From assembly GCF_004114975.1 (NCBI RefSeq), contig NZ_CP030051.1:1426001-1490000 (forward strand): DNA of 64,000 bases, in the 5' to 3' direction. A program made the translations under genes and the position numbers. Shown piece by piece: positions 19,482 through 28,400 of the stretch. Every line of letters begins with the position of its first letter. Position 1 is the first letter of the stretch. The stretch comes from Bradyrhizobium guangdongense. GTDB lineage: Bacteria; Pseudomonadota; Alphaproteobacteria; Rhizobiales; Xanthobacteraceae. Below the pieces are notes generated by a model. It had not been told where the DNA came from. It did no database searches and was given only the letters and a program-made list of their open reading frames with translations.

Positions 19482-19928
19482 TCACGGCCGCCACGCCATC
19501 TTCAGCACCGGCCGGCCCGAGGTCGGGTTCACGTCGTCGCCGGCATGGGCAAAGCCGTTGCGTTCGTAGAAGCGGATGGCGCGGGCGTTGTCCTTGTTGA
19601 CCAGCAGCGTGACCCCAGAAGGCGACAGCCGCTTGGCCTCATCGACCAGCAGCCTTGCTGCATCCGAGCCCCAATGATCGGGATCGACCACGAGCTGGTC
19701 GAGATAGCCGTCCCCGTCGATGGTCACGAAACCGGTCAGTGCGCCGTCCTGTTCCGAGACGACGATCTGGGACTTCGGCACCAGATCCTTGCGCCAGCGC
19801 TCGCGCCACCAGTCGAGCCGCGCGGCGAAATCGATCTGCGGATAGGCCTGCTGCCAGGTGCGATGCCAGAGATCGATCGCCGCCGCTTCGTCAGTGGCCG
19901 CGTAGGGGCGGAGGTGGAGCGTGCTCAC
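19482..19928 (-). CDS. GNAT-family N-acetyltransferase
   Basis: A 148-residue enzyme of the GNAT fold, which transfers acetyl from acetyl-CoA to an amine. LRPYATDEAAAIDLWHRTWQ is the N-terminal helix-strand; the CoA-binding region is DQLVVDPDHWGSDAARLLVDEA, and LLVNKDNARAIRFYERNGF is the typical C-terminal motif. It begins at a GTG whose first base overlaps the stop of the preceding OmpA-domain gene, which argues for translational coupling. The substrate is unknown. Confidence 0.9.
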   Translation of the reverse strand: MSTLHLRPYAATDEAAAIDLWHRTWQQAYPQIDFAARLDWWRERWRKDLVPKSQIVVSEQDGALTGFVTIDGDGYLDQLVVDPDHWGSDAARLLVDEAKRLSPSGVTLLVNKDNARAIRFYERNGFAHAGDDVNPTSGRPVLKMAWRP

Positions 19929-20956
19929 TACCGCTCCGTCAGCTTCAGCTCGATGCGGCGGTTGCGCTTGTAGGCCTCCTCGGTGTTGCCCGGGTCGAGC
20001 GGCTGGAATTCGGCAAAGCCTGCGGCGACCAGGCGCTGGGCCGGCACGCCGAGCGAGATCAGATATTGCACCACCGAGATCGCGCGCGCCGACGACAGGT
20101 CCCAGTTCGACTTGAAGTTCGGGCCGTTCACCGGGCGCACGTCGGTGTGGCCGTCGACGCGCAGCACCCAGGCGATCTCGGGTGGGATCTTCTTGTCGAG
20201 CTCGATCAGCGCGTTTGCCACGGTGTCCAGCTCGGCCTTGCCCTCGGGCAGCAGCGTCGCCTGGCCGGTGTCGAAGAACACTTCGGACTGGAACACGAAG
20301 CGGTCGCCGACGACGCGGATGTCGGGGCGGTTGCCGAGGATGGCGCGCAGGCGGCCGAAGAACTCGGAGCGGTAGCGCGACAATTCCTGCACGCGCTGCG
20401 CCAGGGCGACGTTGAGGCGCGAGCCCAGATCGGCGATGCGGTTCTGCGATTCCTTGTCGCGCTTCTCGCTGGCATCGAGCGCCTCTTCCAGCGCCGCCAA
20501 TTGCCGGCGCAGCGCGCTGATCTGCTGGTTCAGCACCTCGATCTGCGCCAGCGCCCGCGCCGACACCGCCTTCTCGGAATCCAGCGCCTTGCCGAGCTCG
20601 GCGGTCTTGCCTTGCGCATCGTTGCCGGCATTGGCGAGGCCTTCATAGAGGCCCTTCATGCGGTCGCGCTCGTTCTCGGCCGAGGCGAGGCCGGCCTTCA
20701 GCTGCGAAACCTCGTCGTCGAGCGAGAGCTTGCCGAGCTTCTCGAGCGACAAGAGCTCGGTGAGCTGGGCGATCTTGGCGTTGAGCTGCTCCAGCGCCTT
20801 GTCCTTGCCGGTCACCTCCTGCGACAGGAAGAACTGCACGACCAGGAACACCGAGAGCAGGAAGACGATCGACAGCACCAGCGTCGACAGCGCGTCGACG
20901 AATCCGGGCCAGTAGTTGAAGGCGCCTTCGCTGCGGCGGCCGCGGGCTAGAGCCAT
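19928..20956 (-). CDS. MotB-like peptidoglycan-anchored stator protein with OmpA domain
   Basis: A 342-residue inner-membrane protein. One membrane helix (~14-45, NYWPGFVDALSTLVLSIVFLL) contains an Asp placed like the proton-carrying Asp of MotB. A coiled coil follows at about 50-175, then a C-terminal OmpA peptidoglycan-binding domain (~205-342) with FFDTGQATLLPEG, LRVDGHTDVRP and NRRIELKL. It should pair with the MotA/TolQ/ExbB-like protein encoded 25 bases upstream to form a proton-driven complex. No flagellar genes are near, so it is probably an envelope energiser, not a flagellar stator. Confidence 0.87.
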   Translation of the reverse strand: MALARGRRSEGAFNYWPGFVDALSTLVLSIVFLLSVFLVVQFFLSQEVTGKDKALEQLNAKIAQLTELLSLEKLGKLSLDDEVSQLKAGLASAENERDRMKGLYEGLANAGNDAQGKTAELGKALDSEKAVSARALAQIEVLNQQISALRRQLAALEEALDASEKRDKESQNRIADLGSRLNVALAQRVQELSRYRSEFFGRLRAILGNRPDIRVVGDRFVFQSEVFFDTGQATLLPEGKAELDTVANALIELDKKIPPEIAWVLRVDGHTDVRPVNGPNFKSNWDLSSARAISVVQYLISLGVPAQRLVAAGFAEFQPLDPGNTEEAYKRNRRIELKLTER

Positions 20957-20980
20957 GCTCGCCTCTCAAATGCTGATTGC

Positions 20981-22012
20981 CTAACTCTTCTCCGGCTGGC
21001 GCGCGATGCGCTCCAGCAGGCGGCGGATCTCGCGGTTTTGCTCGCCCTGGCCGTCGGCCCATTCCCGGATCATCTGCTGCTCGGTCCGCATGTGCGAGAC
21101 CAGCGCCTGGATGGCCTCTGCGAGGCTCGCCATCGCCGCCGTGGTGCCGCGGCTGGCGCTGCCCTCCTCGAGCACGGAGCGAAGCCGCTCGACCGCCGCC
21201 TGGAGCTCGCCGCTGGCAACGCCGCCACTGCTCGCGACGGCGGTGACTTCGCTGCTGCCGTATTCGCGCACGGTGGTGGCGAGCCAGTCCTCGAGGTCGG
21301 TGTAGAAGCGGTTCTGCGCCTGGCTCGATTGCAGATCGAGGAAGCCGAGGATCAGCGAGCCGGCGAGGCCGAACAGCGAGCTCGAAAACGAAATACCCAT
21401 GCCGCCGAGCGGGGCGGCGAGGCCCTCCTTCAGCGTGTCGAACAGCGCGCCGGCATCGCCGCCGACCTTGAGGCCGTCGATCACCTTGCCGACCGAGCCG
21501 ACCGTCTCGATCAGGCCCCAGAAGGTGCCGAGCAGGCCGAGGAAGACGAGCAGGCCGGTCATGTAGCGGGAGATATCGCGGGCTTCATCGAGGCGCGTCG
21601 CGATCGAATCCAGCAGATGCCGCATCGTGGTCTGGGTGATCGACATCCGCCCGGTGCGCTCGCCGCCCAGGATCATCGCCATCGGCGCCAGCAGCTTGGG
21701 GTGCCGGGCCGGCGCGAGGCCGGGATCGGCGATGCGGAAATTGTTGACCCAGGAGACCTCGGGATAGAGGCGGATGACCTGCCGGAAGGCCAGCACGATG
21801 CCGATGAACAGCACGGCCCCGATCAGGGCGTTCAAACCAGGGTTGGCGAAGAAGGCCTGGATGATCTGCTTGTAGAGCACGACGCCCACCAGCGCGCACA
21901 GCACCAGGAAGACCAGCATCCGCACCAGGAAGACGCTGGGCGAGGACAGTTTTGTGTACTCGATCTCGATGGTGGAGCGGGGCGAGGCGCCTGACGGCAT
22001 GGCCGGTATCAT
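20981..22012 (-). CDS. MotA/TolQ/ExbB-family proton channel protein
   Basis: A 343-residue membrane protein. Two N-terminal membrane helices lie at ~30-75. The conserved core TGLLVFLGLLGTFWGLIETVGSVG and APLGGMGISFSSSLFGLAGSLILGF form helices 3 and 4. A hydrophilic C-terminal region is helical (LQAAVERLRSVLEEG, REIRRLLERIARQ). This is the ExbB/MotA channel pattern. With the OmpA-domain partner it resembles the ZorA/ZorB pair, but no ZorC, D or E genes accompany it. It is divergent from the methyltransferase gene. Confidence 0.88.
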   Translation of the reverse strand: MIPAMPSGASPRSTIEIEYTKLSSPSVFLVRMLVFLVLCALVGVVLYKQIIQAFFANPGLNALIGAVLFIGIVLAFRQVIRLYPEVSWVNNFRIADPGLAPARHPKLLAPMAMILGGERTGRMSITQTTMRHLLDSIATRLDEARDISRYMTGLLVFLGLLGTFWGLIETVGSVGKVIDGLKVGGDAGALFDTLKEGLAAPLGGMGISFSSSLFGLAGSLILGFLDLQSSQAQNRFYTDLEDWLATTVREYGSSEVTAVASSGGVASGELQAAVERLRSVLEEGSASRGTTAAMASLAEAIQALVSHMRTEQQMIREWADGQGEQNREIRRLLERIARQPEKS

Positions 22013-22221
22013 CCATTACGAAAGCTTGCTTGCTTCCGCACTATGGCACAGCGCCGGGGCAAAAAAAGCGCCGGCTGCGCGGATTTCGGTGGGAGGGGCG
22101 GGAACCCAAAGCTGAAACCGGGCTTTGATACGCACATAGGCTGCAAAACTTCGGCATCCCGCGGGCAGGGCTCGGTTTTTGCACGGCTCCGCCCGCCGGG
22201 ACTGGACCAGGGGAGGGCTGC

Positions 22222-23259
22222 GTGAGCGTCGTTTCCGCGATCATGGGGACTGCCGAACGCGTGCCCTTGCCCGATGTGGTGGTCCGCGCCGCGATCCAGC
22301 GCCTGTGCTCCCGCACGGCAACCCGTCTCGCCGCGCATGATGCGGCCGACGATGCCGCCTTCGCCGGGCGGATGATGCTGAGGTCGATCGCCGAGCACGC
22401 CGACGCCGCCAACACCCAGCACTACGAAGTGCCGCAAACCTTCTTCGCGCAGGTGCTGGGACCGAACCGGAAATACTCCTCCTGCTTCTACAGGACCGAC
22501 GCGACGACGCTGCAGGAGGCAGAGGAGGAGGCGCTGCGTCAGACCGTCGAGCATGCCGGTCTCGCAGATGGACAGACCATCCTCGAGCTCGGCTGCGGCT
22601 GGGGCGCCCTGTCGCTGTGGATGGCGCGGCAGTTTCCGCATGCCAAGGTGACCGCGGTCTCGAACTCACGGTCGCAGCGCGCCTATATCGAAGAGATGGC
22701 GCAGAGCCGCGGCATGACGAATCTGCGCGTCGTCACATCAGACATGAACGTGTTCGCCCCCGATGGCCAGTTCGACCGTATCGTCTCGATCGAGATGTTC
22801 GAGCACATGATGAACTGGCGCAAGCTGATGACGCGCGTGCAGTCATGGCTTGCTCCGGAGGGACGCTTCTTCATGCAGATCTTCACCCATCGCGTCGGCT
22901 CCTATCTGTTCGACCAGGCCAATCGCGAGGACTGGATCGCGCAGCATTTCTTCACGGGCGGCCTCATGCCGAGTCATCATCTCGTCCGGCAATATGACGA
23001 TATCTTTGCAATCGAGAGGGAGTGGCGCTGGAGCGGCACGCATTATCAGCGCACGGCCAACGACTGGCTCGCCAATTTCGACGCTCATCGCGACGCCATC
23101 GAAGCCATTTTGCGCAACGTCTATCGCGAGGACACCGCGTTATGGATGCGGCGCTGGCGCTGGTTCTTCCTCGCGACGTCAGGCCTGTTCGGCTACGCCG
23201 ACGGAACGGAATGGGGCGTCAGCCACTATCGGATGAAGGCGGCGGACCTTTGCGCCTAA
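22222..23259 (+). CDS. Cyclopropane-fatty-acid-synthase-like SAM methyltransferase
   Basis: A 345-residue enzyme with a GTG start after GGGGAGG. It has the CFA-synthase-like layout: HYEVPQTFFAQVLGPNRKYSSCFY, SAM motif I ILELGCGWGALSLWMA, SIEMFEHMMNWRKLM and a C-terminal hydrophobic WRWFFLATSGLFGYADGTEWGVSHYRM. It lacks the N-terminal extension of true CFA synthases and may methylate another lipid or small molecule. The last codons GACCTTTGCGCCTAA lie outside the duplicated segment, so the present stop was supplied by the inserted toxin-antitoxin segment; the older end (GCGGATTGA) is preserved at 24071-24079. Confidence 0.9.
   Translation: MSVVSAIMGTAERVPLPDVVVRAAIQRLCSRTATRLAAHDAADDAAFAGRMMLRSIAEHADAANTQHYEVPQTFFAQVLGPNRKYSSCFYRTDATTLQEAEEEALRQTVEHAGLADGQTILELGCGWGALSLWMARQFPHAKVTAVSNSRSQRAYIEEMAQSRGMTNLRVVTSDMNVFAPDGQFDRIVSIEMFEHMMNWRKLMTRVQSWLAPEGRFFMQIFTHRVGSYLFDQANREDWIAQHFFTGGLMPSHHLVRQYDDIFAIEREWRWSGTHYQRTANDWLANFDAHRDAIEAILRNVYREDTALWMRRWRWFFLATSGLFGYADGTEWGVSHYRMKAADLCA
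23151..23247. repeat. Direct repeat, copy 1 (3' end of methyltransferase gene)
   Basis: 97 bp that recur at 23980-24076, offset 829 bases, with six mismatches by eye. In this copy the sequence is the live 3' part of the methyltransferase gene. The toxin-antitoxin pair fills the space between the two copies. Confidence 0.93.
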
Positions 23260-23597
23260 GCAGCCTTGCTGGCTCGCGGCTTTGCTGTTTTGCGCGGCTT
23301 ACTTGGCTTCCTGGATAAGGGGCGCGCAGTCAGACCTAAGCCAAGCGCGCGCAATACCCCCAGCATTGTCGAGAACTCCGGATTTCCGGTCTCGCCGAGG
23401 GCCTTGTACAACCCCTCGCGGCTCAGCCCCGTCGATTTTGCTATCTCGCTCATGCCGCGGGCACGCGCAACGGTATTCACGGAGTCACGAATGAATGCCG
23501 CGTCGCCTGTCTCCAGCGCAGCCGTAATGAATTCGGCTTGTGCTTCCGGCGTATCCAAATATTCCGCCGCATCAAATGGTGTTGTTTTCAGCGCCAT
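23256..23597 (-). CDS. Antitoxin of RelE/HigB-type module (HI1420/HigA-like HTH)
   Basis: A 113-residue protein, taken from ATG 23597 (MALKTTPFDAAEYL), with the pattern of the putative addiction-module antidote family: DTPEAQAEFITAALETGD, then an Xre-type helix-turn-helix MSEIAKSTGLSREGLYKAL and EFSTMLGVLRALGLGL, then a basic Lys/Pro tail. It neutralises the upstream toxin and probably represses the operon. It begins 4 bases after the toxin stop, a toxin-first order usual for this family. Its stop overlaps the last bases of the convergent methyltransferase gene. Confidence 0.88.
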   Translation of the reverse strand: MALKTTPFDAAEYLDTPEAQAEFITAALETGDAAFIRDSVNTVARARGMSEIAKSTGLSREGLYKALGETGNPEFSTMLGVLRALGLGLTARPLSRKPSKPRKTAKPRASKAA

Positions 23598-23601
23598 TGC
23601 A

Positions 23602-23895
23602 CTACTCCAGTTCCTCAAGCATGGCCCGTGCCCGCTTGATGTCCGCAGATTGCTTTCGCTTGTCGCCACCGCAGAGCAGGATGACCGTCACGGCTCCACG
23701 TTGTGCCGCATAGAGTCGATAGCCCGGGCCGTAGTCAATTCTGAATTCAGACAGGCCCGCTCCCAAAGACTTCACGTCGCCAAGTGCGCCGCGTTCGATC
23801 AATGCGATTCGGCTTGCGATGCGCGCAACTGCGCGACGGTCGTGTAATCCGGCAAGCCAGCTCCGAAATGCTTCTGTCTGTACAACATCGACCAC
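23602..23895 (-). CDS. RelE/HigB-type toxin (HI1419 family)
   Basis: 97 residues if started at the GTG complementary to 23893-23895 (VVDVVQTEAFRSWL), which matches the family length; an ATG at 23976 would add 27 residues that resemble nothing. Family hallmarks are FRSWLAGLHDRRAVARIASRI, GDVKSLGAGLSEFRIDYGPGYRLY and VILLCGGDKRKQSADI. This is the RelE-like mRNA-interferase fold of the HI1419 group. It is the first gene of the operon; a TTGAGG / TATGGA promoter-like pair lies just upstream on the minus strand. Confidence 0.87.
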   Translation of the reverse strand: MVDVVQTEAFRSWLAGLHDRRAVARIASRIALIERGALGDVKSLGAGLSEFRIDYGPGYRLYAAQRGAVTVILLCGGDKRKQSADIKRARAMLEELE

Positions 23896-23979
23896 GAACT
23901 GATCTGTAATCCATAGTTCACAGGAGGGCAAGTCCTCAAAGAACGAGGCAATCGCTTTGGCTGGGCGCGTTGTCACGCC

Positions 23980-24079
23980 GCGCTGGCGCCGGTTCTTCCT
24001 CGCGACGTCGGGCCTGTTCGGCTACGCCGACGGAACGGAGTGGGGCGTCAGCCACTATCGGGTGAAGGCCGCGGATTGA
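23980..24079 (+). pseudogene. Duplicated 3' fragment of the methyltransferase gene
   Basis: This stretch reads as RWRRFFLATSGLFGYADG and then EWGVSHYRVKAAD plus a TGA stop, in the same frame as the methyltransferase C-terminus. It has no start or promoter. Compared with 23151-23247 there are six differences, four synonymous and two missense (Trp to Arg, Met to Val). Its stop directly follows the repeat, so it probably represents the original end of the gene left behind the insertion. Confidence 0.9.
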
Positions 24080-24116
24080 TTGCGGTGTTCTGTCGCAGCA
24101 CGCCGTGATGGAACCC

Positions 24117-24136
24117 GACTCACAATCAGGTGAGTC
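24117..24136. promoter_or_regulatory. Candidate operator upstream of RND efflux operon
   Basis: GACTCAC and GTGAGTC form a perfect 7-bp inverted repeat with a 6-base spacer, about 128 bases before the adaptor start. The size and symmetry suit a TetR-family repressor site, but no regulator gene is adjacent. Confidence 0.5.
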
Positions 24137-24263
24137 CCAAAAAATCACCAGAACTCAGAGCGATAGGGCGTGTGACATTGAGCCGCCCGGGCGATGCGTT
24201 GCGTCGCAGCACGTCCATTCTATTTTGACCGCATCAGCCAACAATTTTGGGGCACTTAACTTC

Positions 24264-25457
24264 ATGTCAGGACTACGAGCGCGATCGGCATGCGTTGCAC
24301 TGATGCTCGCGGCCTTTGCGCCGCTGCTCGGTGCTTGCGACGAATCCTCATCCGCCGTCTCCGCGGCGCAGCCGATCGAACCCGATGTCAGCATCGTCAC
24401 CGTCAAGCCGCAAGCCCGCGCCGTGGTGCGTGAGCTGCCCGGCCGGATCTCGCCGACGCGCGTCGCCGAAGTGCGGCCGCGCGTGTCGGGCATCGTCGTC
24501 GAACGCCTGTTCCGGCAGGGCAGCGAAGTGAAGGCAGGCGATCCGCTCTATCGCATCGATCCGCGTCCGTTCGAGGTCGAGGTCATGGCCAATGAGGCCG
24601 GACTTGCCAAGGCTGAAGCCGCGTTGATGCAGGCGCAGCAGCAGGCGCGCCGTATCGCGACGCTGACCAGCCAGCGTGCCGCGCCGGAAGCCGAGAACGA
24701 AAAAACCATCGCAGCCGAGCGCCAAGCCCAGGCCGAAGTCGAAGGGCGCAAGGCCGACCTCGCGCGGGCCAAGCTCAACCTGGACTATGCGACCGTGCGC
24801 GCGCCGATCGACGGCGTGGTCGGCGCTGCCCTGGTCAGCGAGGGCGCGCTGGTCGTGCAGAACGAGACCAATCTCGCCACCGTGCAGCAGCTCGATCCCA
24901 TTTATGCGGACTTCACCCAGTCGGTGACCGAGCTCAACCAGCTGCGCCGCGCCTTCGAGAGCGGCGATCTTGACCGCATCGAGGCGGATGCGGCCAAGGT
25001 CCGTCTCGTGCTCGACGACAATACGATCTACGCGCTCGACGGCAAGCTGCTGTTCTCCGATGCCAAGGTTGACGCGCATACCGGGCAGGTGACCTTGCGC
25101 GGCGAGTTCCGCAATCCCAAGCGCGAGCTGCTGCCGGGCATGTATGTCCGCGTCCGCATCGAGCAGGGCCTGGACTCCGACGCGATCGCGGTGCCGCAAC
25201 AGGCTGTGCAGCGCAATGGCGGCGGCGGCAGCGAGGTGTTCGTCGTCAAGGACGACAATCGCATCGCGGTGCAGCCGATCCGCACTGGCTCGGTGCAGGA
25301 CGGCGTCTGGTTCGTCACTGACGGCCTCAAGGCCGGCGACAAGGTCGTGGTCGAAGGCTTCCAGAAGTTTGCGGCCGGCGACAAGGTCAAGCCGCAATCC
25401 TGGTCCGAGGCCGAGGCGAGTGCGGACAACAGGCGCGCCCTCAAGGTCGTGCGGTAA
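24264..25457 (+). CDS. RND efflux periplasmic adaptor (membrane fusion lipoprotein)
   Basis: A 397-residue adaptor of the AcrA/MexA type. The signal peptide ends in a lipobox, LLGAC, with the acylated Cys at residue 25. Lipoyl-like halves are VRPRVSGIVVERLFRQGSEVKAGDPLYRIDP and VRAPIDGVVGAALVSEGALV, with a helical hairpin between them (AGLAKAEAALMQAQQQARR). The beta-barrel part contains RGEFRNPKRELLPGMYVRV. It links the inner-membrane pump to an outer-membrane channel, whose gene is not in this window. The pump gene starts 6 bases downstream. I chose MSGLRARS as start because it gives the lipoprotein signal. Confidence 0.95.
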   Translation: MSGLRARSACVALMLAAFAPLLGACDESSSAVSAAQPIEPDVSIVTVKPQARAVVRELPGRISPTRVAEVRPRVSGIVVERLFRQGSEVKAGDPLYRIDPRPFEVEVMANEAGLAKAEAALMQAQQQARRIATLTSQRAAPEAENEKTIAAERQAQAEVEGRKADLARAKLNLDYATVRAPIDGVVGAALVSEGALVVQNETNLATVQQLDPIYADFTQSVTELNQLRRAFESGDLDRIEADAAKVRLVLDDNTIYALDGKLLFSDAKVDAHTGQVTLRGEFRNPKRELLPGMYVRVRIEQGLDSDAIAVPQQAVQRNGGGGSEVFVVKDDNRIAVQPIRTGSVQDGVWFVTDGLKAGDKVVVEGFQKFAAGDKVKPQSWSEAEASADNRRALKVVR

Positions 25458-25463
25458 TCCGCC

Positions 25464-28400
25464 ATGCCGAGCTTCTTCATCGACAGGCCGATCTTCGCCT
25501 GGGTCGTCGCGCTGTTCATCTGTCTGATCGGCGCGATCTCGATCCCGCTGTTGCCGATCGCGCAATATCCGATCATCGCGCCGCCCTCGATCTCGATCTC
25601 GACGAGCTACCCCGGCGCGTCGCCCGAAAACCTCTACAACAGCGTCACGCGGCTGATCGAGGAGGAGCTCAACGGCGCCTCTGGCATCCTCAATTTCGAA
25701 TCGACCAGCGACTCGCTCGGCCAGGTCGAGATCACTGCGAACTTCCAGCCGGGCACCGACACCAGCGCAGCCTCTGTCGAGGTGCAGAACCGCATCAAGC
25801 GCGTCGAGGCGCGCCTGCCGCGCGCGGTGATCCAGCAGGGCATTTTGATCGAGGAAGCCTCCAGCGCGGTGCTGCAGATCATCACGCTGAACTCGACCGA
25901 CGGCAGCCTCGACGAGGTCGGCCTCGGCGACTTCATGATCCGCAACGTGCTCGGCGAGATCAGGCGCATTCCCGGCGTCGGCCGCGCCACGCTGTATTCG
26001 ACCGAGCGCAGTCTTCGCGTCTGGGTCGATCCCGCCAAGCTGGTCGGCTATGGCCTCACCGCCGATGATGTCAACAAGGCGATATCGGCGCAGAACGCGC
26101 AGGTCGCCTCGGGCAGCATCGGTGCGGAGCCGTCGACCGCGACCCAGCGCACCTCGGCGCTGGTGCTGGTCAAGGGCCAGCTGTCCTCGCCTGACGAGTT
26201 CGGCGCCATCATCCTGCGCGCCAACGCCGATGGCTCCACCGTGCGCCTGCGCGACGTCGCGCGCATCGAGGTCGGTGGCCTCAGCTATCAGTTCAACACG
26301 CGCCTGAACGGCAAGCCGACCGCGGGCCTGTCCGTCCTAATGTCGCCGACCGGCAATGCGCTGGCGACCGCGAGTGCCGTCGAAGAGAAGATGAAGGAGC
26401 TGTCGCGCTTCTTCCCGGCCAACATCAGTTACGAGATCCCCTACAACATCACGCCCGTGGTCGAGGCATCGATCAAGAAGGTGCTGTCGACCCTGCTAGA
26501 GGCCGTCGTGCTGGTGTTCGTGGTGATGTTCCTATTTCTGCAGAACATCCGCTACACCATCATTCCAACCATCGTGGTGCCGGTGGCGCTGCTCGGGGCC
26601 TGCACCACGCTGCTGCTCGCCGGCTACTCCATCAACATGCTCAGCATGTTCGGCATGGTGCTCGCGGTCGGCATCCTCGTCGACGACGCCATCGTCGTGG
26701 TCGAGAACGTCGAGCGCATCATGGCCGAGGAAGGCCTGTCGCCGAAGGAGGCAACCCGCAAGGCCATGTCGCAGATCACCAGTGCCATCATCGGCATCAC
26801 CTTGGTGCTGATGGCGGTGTTCGTGCCGATGGCGTTCTTTCCGGGTTCGGTCGGCATCATCTATCGCCAGTTCTCGGTCACCATGGTCGCGGCGATCGGC
26901 TTCTCCGCCTTCCTGGCGCTGTCGCTGACGCCGGCGCTGTGCGCGACGCTGCTCAAGCCCGTCCCGGCCGGCCACGGTCACGCCAGGCGTGGCGTGTTCG
27001 GCTGGTTCAACCGCATGCTCGAAGGCGGCAAGGAGGGCTATTCCCGCACCGTCGGTTTCTCGCTGAAGCGCACCGGCCGTTTGATGATGGTCTATGCTGC
27101 GCTGCTGGTTGGGTTGTCCTGGGCCTTTGTCAGCCTGCCGGGCGGCTTCCTGCCGGTCGACGACCAGGGTTTTGTGACGACCGACGTGCAAACGCCATCG
27201 GATTCGTCCTACGGCCGCACCGAGGCGGTGATCGAGAAAGTGGAAAAATATCTGGCGCAGCGGCCCGGGATCGACAACGTCACCTTCCTCACCGGCTTCA
27301 GCTTCTCCGGCCAGGGCATGAACACGGCGCAGGCCTTCATCACCTTGAAGGACTGGTCGGAGCGCGGTCCGAAGGACTCCGCCGCGGCCATCGTCGATGA
27401 CATCAACCGCGATCTCGGCGCCTTGATCCGCGATGCAAAAATCTCGGCGTTGCAGCCGCCGCCGATCGACAATCTCGGCAACTCCTCGGGCTTTTCGTTC
27501 CGTCTGCAGGATCGCGGGCAGAAGGGCTATCCGGCCCTGATGCGCGCCGCCGACCAGCTGATCGCGGAAGCCAATGCCAGCCCGGTGCTGCAGAAGGTCT
27601 ATGTCGAGGGCCTGCCCGAGACGGGCGTGGTCAATCTCGTGATCGATCGCGAGAAGGCCGGCGCCTTCGGCGTCACCTTCGAGGACATCAACAACACGGT
27701 CTCGACCAATCTCGGCTCGAACTACATCAACGACTTCCCGAACCGCGGCCGCATGCAGCGCGTCGTGGTGCAGGCCGACAGCCGCGATCGCATGAAGACC
27801 GAGGACATCCTCAACTACAACGTCAAGAACTCTCGCGGCCAGCTGGTGCCGTTCTCGTCCTTCGCATCGGTCGAATGGTCGCGCGGTCCCACCCAGATCG
27901 CCGGCTTCAACTATTATCCGGCGGTGCGCATCTCGGGCGAGGCCAAGCCCGGCTTCACCTCGGGCGATGCGATCGCCGAGATGGAGAGGCTGGCCGGCAA
28001 GCTGCCGCGCGGCTTCGGCTATGAATGGACCGGCCAGTCGCTCCAGGAAAAGCTGTCGGGTTCGCAGGCGCCGTTCCTGCTGGCGCTCTCCGTCTTCGTG
28101 GTGTTCCTGTGCCTGGCCGCGCTCTATGAGAGCTGGACCATTCCGCTTGCGGTGCTGCTCACCGTGCCGCTCGGCATCGTCGGCGCGGTGGTGGCGGCGA
28201 TGCTGCGCGGCCTGCCCAACGACGTCTATTTCACCGTCGGCCTGATCACCATCATCGGCCTCGCCGCCAAGGATGCGATCCTGATCATCGAATTCGCCAA
28301 GGATCTGCGCAAAGAGGGCAGGCCGCTGGTGGAGGCAACCATCGAAGCCTGTCGCCTGCGCTTCCGCCCGATCCTGATGACCGGCCTTGCCTTCATCTGC

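Noticed and set aside
19928..22012. Zorya anti-phage system
   Set aside because: Only ZorA/ZorB-like proteins are present; no helicase (ZorD), ZorC or HNH protein (ZorE) is next to them. The following genes are a GNAT enzyme and a small unknown protein.
22056..22083. Terminator-like GCGC stem with a T7 run, read on the minus strand just before the MotA-like gene
   Set aside because: The stem is only four bases with an unclear loop, and no upstream minus-strand gene would need it. It is more likely chance in a GC-rich leader.
23896..23976. N-terminal extension of the toxin to the ATG at 23976
   Set aside because: The 27 added residues do not fit the family, whose members begin near the VVDVVQTEAF segment, and the stretch contains a promoter-like element.
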